From Mariprofundaceae bacterium (GTDB lineage Bacteria; Pseudomonadota; Zetaproteobacteria; Mariprofundales; Mariprofundaceae): a stretch of DNA of 10,855 bases. Position 1 is the first letter of the stretch. The number at the start of each line of letters is the position of its first letter. The DNA lies in assembly GCA_027035825.1 (NCBI GenBank), contig JALVTX010000060.1:1-10855 (forward strand), given 5' to 3'. The notes beneath the pieces were generated by a model. That model searched no databases, was not told where the DNA came from, and was given only the letters and a program-made list of their open reading frames with translations. The position numbers and the translations under genes were made by a program. Shown piece after piece: positions 6,637 through 10,855 of the stretch.

Positions 6637-7242
6637 ATGGCGCGGGGGCTTTCCAGCATTTATCCTCGCCGCGTGCGCCACGAACGACTGACCGCCTTTC
6701 CGCCCATTGCCGCGCCCGATGCGCGCGTGCTGGTGCTGGGCTCGATGCCGAGCCAGGCATCACTCGCCGCCGGCCAGTATTACGCCCATCCGCGCAATGC
6801 CTTCTGGCCCATCATGGGGGCGCTGCTCGGCTTCGACCCGTCCCTTCTCTACGGCCGGCGCGCCGGGCTGCTCGCGGCCGCCGGCATCGCGCTCTGGGAC
6901 GTGGCTAAAAGCTGCGTGCGCCCGGGCAGCCTGGATGCCGCCATCCGCCACGTGGAGGCCAACGACTTCGCCGGCTTCTTCGCCGCTCACCCCCGCATTG
7001 GCTGCATCTTCTTCAACGGCGCCACGGCCGAGCGGCTGTTCCTGCGGTTGGCGCTGCCGGCGCTGGAAGCGCCTTGGCGCTCGCTGCCGCGCCGCAGGCT
7101 GCCCTCCACCAGCCCGGCCCATGCCGCGCTCTCCTTCGAGCAGAAACTGGCGGCCTGGCAGGCGGTGAAGCAGGCGCTTGAATCCCCGCCTGCAAGACCC
7201 CATAGAGCAACGGAAAACATCCATCAGGAGAAGACGGCATGA
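6637..7242 (+). CDS. DNA-deoxyinosine glycosylase (uracil-DNA glycosylase superfamily, family 6 type)
   Basis: This family removes hypoxanthine, the product of adenine deamination, from DNA to start base-excision repair. From ATG 6637 the product has 201 residues. Recognisable blocks are FPPIAAPDARVLVLGSMPS (21-39) with the UDG-like motif LGSMPSQASL (34-43), YYAHPRNAFW (48-57), WDVAKSC (87-93), FFNGAT (125-130) and the second active-site loop LPSTSPAHA (155-163). The alternative GTG start at 6673 gives 189 residues and a more typical N-terminus but lacks a ribosome site. The gene is head-to-head with the DppD-like gene with almost no space between. Its TGA overlaps the htpG ATG (ATGA, 7239-7242), so the two are translationally coupled. 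The tail after about residue 183 (PPARPHRATENIHQEKTA) looks unconserved, and its DNA carries the heat-shock promoter and ribosome site of htpG. Family assignment is by motif recognition. Confidence 0.85.
   Translation: MARGLSSIYPRRVRHERLTAFPPIAAPDARVLVLGSMPSQASLAAGQYYAHPRNAFWPIMGALLGFDPSLLYGRRAGLLAAAGIALWDVAKSCVRPGSLDAAIRHVEANDFAGFFAAHPRIGCIFFNGATAERLFLRLALPALEAPWRSLPRRRLPSTSPAHAALSFEQKLAAWQAVKQALESPPARPHRATENIHQEKTA
7177..7204 (+). promoter_or_regulatory. Sigma-32 heat-shock promoter for htpG
   Basis: CTTGAA at 7177-7182 and CCCCATA at 7198-7204 are separated by 15 bases. Known proteobacterial RpoH promoters use CTTGAA(A) and CCCCATNT with a spacing of about 13-17, so both boxes match almost fully. 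The predicted transcript would begin near 7211, giving a 5' leader of roughly 28 bases that includes AGGAG at 7226-7230. The site lies within the last codons of the glycosylase gene and directly before a classic heat-shock gene. The boxes are seen in the sequence; function is inferred. Confidence 0.85.
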
Positions 7243-9110
7243 GCGCGACAGCCACCGAGAAACGGGCATTCCAGACCGAGGTTCGGCAACTGCTGGACCT
7301 GATGATCCACTCCCTGTATTCGAACAAGGAAATCTTCCTGCGCGAGCTGATTTCCAACGCCTCGGACGCCGCCGACAAGCTGCGCTTCGCGGCCGCCACC
7401 GACGACAGCCTGTACGAGGGCGACACCGATCTGCACGTGTTCATCGACGTGGACAAGGACGCGCGCACCATCACCGTGCGCGACAATGGCATCGGCATGA
7501 GCCGCGAGGAAGTCATCGAGCATATCGGCACCATCGCCAAGTCCGGCACGCGGGAGTTCTTCGAGAGCCTCACCGGCGATGCCGAGAAGGATGCACACCT
7601 GATCGGCCAGTTCGGCGTTGGCTTCTATTCCGCCTTCCTCGTGGCCGACGAAGTGAGGCTGACCACCCGCCGGGCGGGCCTGGGACGCGAGCATGGCGTG
7701 CGCTGGCGTTCCCGGGGCGACGGCGAATACGAGATCGAGACCGTCGAGAAGCCCGAACGCGGCACCGAGATCGTGCTGCACCTGCGCGAGGACGCCGACG
7801 AGTTCCTCGACGTCTGGCGCCTGCGCTCCATCATTCACAAGTACGCCGATCACATCCCCTTCCCCATCCGCATGAAGAAGCGAGAGGGCGAGGGCGTGGA
7901 GACGGTCAACCAGGCCTCGGCCCTGTGGGCGCGGCCGAAGTCCGAACTCTCCGAGGACGACTACAAGACCTTCTACCAGCACCTCTCGCACGATCTCTCC
8001 GAGCCGCTGGACTGGCTGCATCAGCACCTGGAAGGCAAGTTCGAGTACACGCTGCTGTTCTACCTGCCGCGCGAGGCGCCGTTCGACCTCTGGCACGCGG
8101 ACGCCCGTCACGGCGTGAAGCTCTACGTGCGCCGCGTCTACATCATGGACGCGGACGAGAAGATCCTGCCGCGCTGGCTGCGCTTCGTGCGCGGCGTGAT
8201 GGATTCGGCCGACCTGCCGCTCAACGTCTCGCGCGAGATGTTGCAGGAAAGCCCGGCCATGCAGGCCATGAAGAAGGGCGCGACCAAGCGCGTGCTCTCC
8301 TGGCTGGAGTCCATCGCGGCCAACGAGCCGGAAAAATACGCCACCTTCTGGAATGCGTTCGGCAACTGCCTGAAGGAAGGCGTCATCGAGGACTACGCGC
8401 ATCGCGAGGCGCTGGCTAAGCTGCTGCGCTTTGCTTCCACACAGTCCGACGAACAGTCCGTGTCACTGGCCGACTACGTTGCCCGCATGAAGGAGGGCCA
8501 GAAGGCCATCTACTACATCACGGCCGAGACGCTGGCAGCGGCCAAGAACAGCCCGCACCTCGAGATCTTCCGCGAGAAGGACGTGGAGGTGCTGCTGCTG
8601 CACGACCGCATCGACGAGTGGCTGGTGGGCGCGCTTACCGAGTTCGAGGGCAAGCCGCTGCAATCCGTGGCCAAGGGCGAGATCGACCTGTCGGACATCG
8701 GTTCCGAGGAAGAGAAGAAGCGGGAAGAGGAATCCCGCAAGGAAGCCGAAAAGGGCGCCGGCCCGGCCGTGAAGCGCCTCAAGGAGGCGCTGGGCGAGCG
8801 CGTGAAGGACGTGCGCATCACCCACCGGCTGACCACATCACCGGCCTGCCTGGTATCCGATGCGTTCGACATCTCGAACAACATGGAGCGCATCCTCAAG
8901 CAACTGGGCCAGCAGACGCCGGAACACAAGCCGATCCTGGAGGTCAATCCGGGCCATCCGCTGGTGAAGAAGCTGGCGCACATGCGCGACAAGGAAAAAA
9001 TCCATGAGCTGGCGCTGGTGCTCTTCGATCAGGCCGTGCTGGCCGAGGGCGCGTTGCCAGAAGACCCGGCCGGTTTCGTGCGCCGCGTGAACGCGCTGCT
9101 GGCGAAGTAG
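7239..9110 (+). CDS. htpG: Molecular chaperone HtpG (bacterial Hsp90)
   Basis: The 623 residues equal the normal family length. HtpG is a cytoplasmic dimeric ATP-driven chaperone that helps client proteins fold after heat or oxidative stress. The GHKL ATP-binding domain shows E36 and N40 in LRELISNASDA, D82 with GIGM (84-87) in VRDNGIGMS, and the lid-region glycines GQFGVGFYSAF (123-133). The middle domain includes LPLNVSREMLQ, with the arginine that contacts ATP phosphate in Hsp90s. The C-terminal dimerisation domain runs through NMERILKQLG and LEVNPGHPLV. The charged linker typical of eukaryotic Hsp90 is absent, as expected. The start ATG has AGGAG 8 bases upstream and overlaps the glycosylase stop (ATGA). 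Transcription is probably from the sigma-32 site at 7177-7204 plus read-through from upstream. No clear terminator follows; the next transcription signal is the higBA promoter 28 bases on. Confidence 0.98.
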   Translation: MSATATEKRAFQTEVRQLLDLMIHSLYSNKEIFLRELISNASDAADKLRFAAATDDSLYEGDTDLHVFIDVDKDARTITVRDNGIGMSREEVIEHIGTIAKSGTREFFESLTGDAEKDAHLIGQFGVGFYSAFLVADEVRLTTRRAGLGREHGVRWRSRGDGEYEIETVEKPERGTEIVLHLREDADEFLDVWRLRSIIHKYADHIPFPIRMKKREGEGVETVNQASALWARPKSELSEDDYKTFYQHLSHDLSEPLDWLHQHLEGKFEYTLLFYLPREAPFDLWHADARHGVKLYVRRVYIMDADEKILPRWLRFVRGVMDSADLPLNVSREMLQESPAMQAMKKGATKRVLSWLESIAANEPEKYATFWNAFGNCLKEGVIEDYAHREALAKLLRFASTQSDEQSVSLADYVARMKEGQKAIYYITAETLAAAKNSPHLEIFREKDVEVLLLHDRIDEWLVGALTEFEGKPLQSVAKGEIDLSDIGSEEEKKREEESRKEAEKGAGPAVKRLKEALGERVKDVRITHRLTTSPACLVSDAFDISNNMERILKQLGQQTPEHKPILEVNPGHPLVKKLAHMRDKEKIHELALVLFDQAVLAEGALPEDPAGFVRRVNALLAK

Positions 9111-9138
9111 ATTCGACACATAAACTGTCACGCGGGCA

Positions 9139-9166
9139 TTGACAGTGTATCGCCATGAGATACACT
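9139..9166 (+). promoter_or_regulatory. Sigma-70 promoter of the higBA module
   Basis: A perfect -35 box TTGACA (9139-9144) is followed after 16 bases by TACACT (9161-9166), which matches four of six positions of the -10 consensus. A start 6-8 bases downstream would fall at 9172-9174, immediately before the higB ATG at 9175. The higB message would therefore be leaderless or nearly so, consistent with the lack of any Shine-Dalgarno there. Both boxes are covered by the palindrome listed as the operator. Confidence 0.7.
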
Positions 9167-9168
9167 GT
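9142..9168. promoter_or_regulatory. Palindromic operator for HigA autoregulation
   Basis: ACAGTGTATC (9142-9151) and GATACACTGT (9159-9168) are a perfect 10-base inverted repeat around a 7-base spacer. It lies between and over the -35 and -10 boxes. A second overlapping inverted pair, ACTGTCA (9124-9130) and TGACAGT (9140-9146), shares the left arm, so three ACTGT half-sites are present. HigA antitoxins are XRE-type repressors that bind palindromes in their own promoter, so repression by HigA or a HigA-HigB complex is the natural inference. Confidence 0.7.
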
Positions 9169-9174
9169 TACTTG

Positions 9175-9451
9175 ATGGTTCGGAGCTTCAGGCACAAGGG
9201 GCTGAAACAACTGTTTCTTGCGGGAAAGAGTGGCGGTATTCGCCCCGACCTGAAGCGACGCATCTTGCGCCGGTTGGATGTCATGGGATGCTGCATCGCA
9301 TCTGAATGATCTGAATATCCCGGGCTTTGACTTTCATGGCCTGGAAGGCAAGCCCAAACGGTACAGCATCCATGTCAACGGGCCTTGGTGCCTCACCTTT
9401 GAATGGGTGGATGGCGATATCTACAGGGTGGATTTGGAAAACTACCACTAG
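9175..9451 (+). pseudogene. higB: HigB-family toxin (RelE/ParE superfamily), +1 frameshift
   Basis: Reading from ATG 9175 gives MVRSFRHKGLKQLF..., the standard HigB N-terminus. After residue 37 the frame is lost and hits TGA at 9307-9309 (44 residues). In the +1 frame the rest of the protein continues: DAASHLNDLNIPGFDFHGL, then GKPKRYSIHVNGPWCLTFEW and GDIYRVDLENYH, ending at TAG 9449-9451. One extra base explains it: removing a single G from GGG at 9285-9287 joins LDVM to DAASHLNDL and restores a 91-residue protein, the family's normal size of about 92. HigB toxins are ribosome-dependent mRNA interferases that cut translated mRNA. No in-frame ATG serves the second half, so active toxin is unlikely unless ribosomes shift frame or the extra base is a sequencing error. 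The stop lies 9 bases before higA. Base composition (about 50% GC in the 240 bases I counted at 9121-9240 and 9301-9420) is lower than in the flanks. Confidence 0.88.
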
Positions 9452-9460
9452 GAGACGAGC

Positions 9461-9763
9461 ATGGCTGAATACATGGTTCAGGAGAGACCCCGGCGTCAGC
9501 CGACGCATCCCGGTGAAGTCCTGAAGCACGACGTATTGCCGGCGATGGGCGAGTCCGTCAGCGGCTTTGCGCGCAAGACGGGACTGAGCCGTCAGACCAT
9601 CCACGCCATTCTGTCCGGCCGGCGCGGCATCACGCCCGAGGCCGCACTGCGCATCGGCGCGGTGGTCGGCAACGGGCCTCGCGTATGGCTGGCCATGCAG
9701 ATGGAATTTGATCTCTGGAAGGCCAAACAGGCCTTGGGCGACCACGCCGCGATACCGGCCTGA
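9461..9763 (+). CDS. higA: HigA-family antitoxin, XRE-type transcriptional regulator
   Basis: This intact 100-residue protein would neutralise HigB and repress the shared promoter. The family opening HPGEVL (16-21) is followed by a helix-turn-helix at roughly 33-54 (VSGFARKTGLSRQTIHAILSG), the RRGITPEAALRIG block (54-66) and the characteristic tail WLAMQMEFDLWKA (76-88). ATG at 9461 is preceded by GGAG at 9451-9454, which starts in the last base of the higB stop codon and is 6 bases from the start, so toxin and antitoxin genes are coupled in the usual higB-higA order. With the partner toxin frameshifted it may survive as a free-standing repressor. I cannot tell whether it controls anything besides its own operator. 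Confidence 0.93.
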   Translation: MAEYMVQERPRRQPTHPGEVLKHDVLPAMGESVSGFARKTGLSRQTIHAILSGRRGITPEAALRIGAVVGNGPRVWLAMQMEFDLWKAKQALGDHAAIPA

Positions 9764-9808
9764 TCTATCTCCCAAATGTTGAGAAAAGCAAGGAGCAGCA
9801 ACCTCGAC

Positions 9809-9937
9809 ATGGATGACGCCAAGCGTAAGAAGCTTGCGCGCGACTACCTCGCGCTGGCCCGGAAGCGCGGCAACCTGCCCGAAGACGAGGCGCTGGCCCT
9901 CGCCGTGCGGGAAACCCGCGCCAAGCGCAAAGCCTGA
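9809..9937 (+). CDS. Small hypothetical protein, 42 residues
   Basis: The ORF starts ATG 9809 and ends TGA 9935-9937. It encodes a highly charged, probably helical peptide (MDDAKRKKLARDYLALARKR, then GNLPEDEALALAVRETRAKRKA) with no membrane segment or cysteines. I do not recognise a named family. Coding evidence: nearly every codon ends in G or C, as in the genes of this chromosome, whereas the in-frame stretch just upstream (ATG 9776, TTG AGA AAA GCA AGG) does not show this pattern, which favours the inner start. AGGAG at 9791-9795 is 13 bases upstream, longer than ideal. An ATG at 9776 would give 53 residues but lacks a ribosome site. It begins 45 bases after higA on the same strand and could be co-transcribed, but its composition resembles the core genome rather than the TA module. 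Confidence 0.55.
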   Translation: MDDAKRKKLARDYLALARKRGNLPEDEALALAVRETRAKRKA

Positions 9938-10035
9938 AAGCGCGACTTATCCTCAACACCCGCTGAGGCTCGCGTGATCTCCCCGGCAGCTTTCATTGAT
10001 CTGATGACTGTCGGATAAGCGAGCGGAGGCCTCAT

Positions 10036-10855
10036 TCACCCTTTCGCGCTCCGATGCAGGGCCAGCTTCCGCCGGTACTCCTCCGGATCCTTGACCTGCG
10101 TCATCGCGCCCTCGCGCGGATAGATGGCATCGTAGAGCCTGGATACCCAGAAACGCAAGGCCGCGCGGCGCAAGAGCGCCGGCAGCGCCGCAAGCTCCGC
10201 GTCGGTGAGGCGGCGCATGGCCTGGTAGCCGTCGAGCAGCGCCTGCATGCGGGCGGTGTCCTCCTCGCCCAGTTCCACGGCCTGGGCGTTCAGCGCGATG
10301 GCCAGATCCATCGCATAGGGTGCGTCGTGGGCGTAGTAGAAGTCAATAATGCCCGAGACCACATCGCCCTCGAACAGGATGTTGTCCACGAACAAATCGC
10401 CGTGAATCACGCCGGCGGGCAGATGCGAGAAATCCTGCTCTCGCTGCCAAGCCAGTTCGTCCTCCAGAAGCGCCAGCGCCTCGGCGCCGTAACGCGCCTT
10501 CACGTCTTCGCGCATCACGTCAACCGTTTTGTATAACCATTGAAAATCCGTCGGGTTTTTCCTTCGCTGCGAAAAGTCCGCGCCAGCCAGGTGCAGCGCT
10601 GCCTGCGCCTGCCCCGAGGCCCGAAGCTGGGCCATGTTCAGCCGCGTCCGCGTGCGGCCGGGCAGCCGCGAAATGATGCAGCCCCACTTGCGATGCCCTG
10701 AACCGCCATGAGTGACAAAGAGGGTACTCCCATCGCGGCGGGTCATCACGTCCGGGCATGGCAGGCCGTGGCCGGCCAGGTGGCGCATCAGGGCCATGAA
10801 ATACGGCAGCTCCTCGGCGTTCATGCGCTCGAACACGGTGAGCACGTAACGACCG
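10036..10855 (-). CDS. thrB: Homoserine kinase, APH-fold ThrB type (partial, N-terminus outside window)
   Basis: This enzyme phosphorylates L-homoserine with ATP, the step before threonine synthase in threonine biosynthesis. The frame is open to the window edge (first full codon at 10854, reading GRYVLTVFERM), so roughly the first 50-70 residues, including the ATP-binding start of the fold, lie beyond it. The TGA stop is at 10036-10038. Visible blocks are LTVFERMNAEELPYFMALMRHL, the SRLPGRT segment, the catalytic loop VIHGDLFVDN (usually HADLFRDN in this family) and the metal-binding IIDFYYA with AMDLAIALN. These are typical of the aminoglycoside-phosphotransferase-like ThrB of many beta- and gammaproteobacteria, not the GHMP-type ThrB of E. 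coli. The gene converges on the small ORF at 9809-9937 with 98 bases between and no strong terminator. Confidence 0.9.
   Translation of the reverse strand, partial: GRYVLTVFERMNAEELPYFMALMRHLAGHGLPCPDVMTRRDGSTLFVTHGGSGHRKWGCIISRLPGRTRTRLNMAQLRASGQAQAALHLAGADFSQRRKNPTDFQWLYKTVDVMREDVKARYGAEALALLEDELAWQREQDFSHLPAGVIHGDLFVDNILFEGDVVSGIIDFYYAHDAPYAMDLAIALNAQAVELGEEDTARMQALLDGYQAMRRLTDAELAALPALLRRAALRFWVSRLYDAIYPREGAMTQVKDPEEYRRKLALHRSAKG

Noticed and set aside
4345..6908. Long plus-strand ORFs opposite the helicase and ABC genes (586 and 408 residues).
   Set aside because: They run antisense to genes with complete ATPase motifs, have Arg/His/Gln-rich composition and no domain, and one continues into the glycosylase in the wrong frame.
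9265..9320. Programmed +1 ribosomal frameshifting in higB, as in prfB.
   Set aside because: There is no slippery CUU-UGA-type context or upstream Shine-Dalgarno-like stimulator at the shifted stop, and HigB genes are normally single-frame. A base insertion or sequencing error is simpler.
9951..9968. CCTCA/TGAGG stem considered as a terminator for the small ORF.
   Set aside because: Five pairs with an 8-base loop and no T-run is too weak to call.
9946..10019. Inverted pair CTTATCC (9946-9952) and GGATAAG (10013-10019), considered as an attachment or attC-like site between the small ORF and thrB.
   Set aside because: Only 7 bases match across a 60-base gap, with no core-site sequence, integrase or further repeat; expected by chance.
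1..10855. CRISPR arrays, tRNA or rRNA genes, insertion sequences and phage genes.
   Set aside because: I saw no regularly spaced repeats, no cloverleaf-type sequence, no transposase motifs and no integrase. Nearly all of the window is accounted for by the listed genes.

Overview
The window is GC-rich bacterial chromosome, coding densely on both strands. Gene content (gltBD, a YoaA-type helicase, htpG behind a textbook sigma-32 promoter, a ThrB homoserine kinase of the aminoglycoside-phosphotransferase fold) points to a Proteobacterium, most likely Gamma- or Betaproteobacteria. I cannot name genus or species from sequence alone.

Layout. (1) 1-1626, plus strand: the 3' end of gltB, overlapped by complete gltD, the two subunits of NADPH glutamate synthase. 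(2) 1624-1660: a hairpin between convergent genes whose arms contain the stop codons of both. (3) 6620 down to 1658, minus strand: a tightly packed four-gene unit of two oligopeptide/dipeptide ABC-transporter ATPases (DppD/OppD-like, then DppF/OppF-like), an XPD-type iron-sulfur helicase (YoaA/DinG family) and a glycerate 2-kinase. No permease or binding-protein gene accompanies the ATPases in the window. (4) 6637-9110, plus strand: a DNA-deoxyinosine glycosylase gene head-to-head with the minus-strand unit, with ATGA overlap into htpG. A near-consensus sigma-32 promoter for htpG lies in the 3' end of the glycosylase gene. (5) 9111-9763: a lower-GC HigBA toxin-antitoxin module with a clear promoter and palindromic operator. 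The toxin gene carries a +1 frameshift, whereas the antitoxin is intact. (6) 9809-9937: a small conserved-looking ORF of unknown function. (7) 10036 to the window end, minus strand: thrB, cut off at its 5' end by the window edge.

How the parts fit: gltBD makes glutamate. The minus-strand unit joins transport energisation, DNA repair and glycerate metabolism with no obvious shared pathway. htpG should be expressed both by read-through from the glycosylase and by heat shock from its own promoter. The HigBA locus looks like an acquired module whose toxin has decayed. I see no CRISPR array, tRNA, rRNA, insertion sequence or phage gene, and no convincing undescribed multi-gene system. The most rewarding details are the sigma-32 site, the broken higB with its operator, the nearly space-free divergent start region and the stop-codon-spanning terminator.
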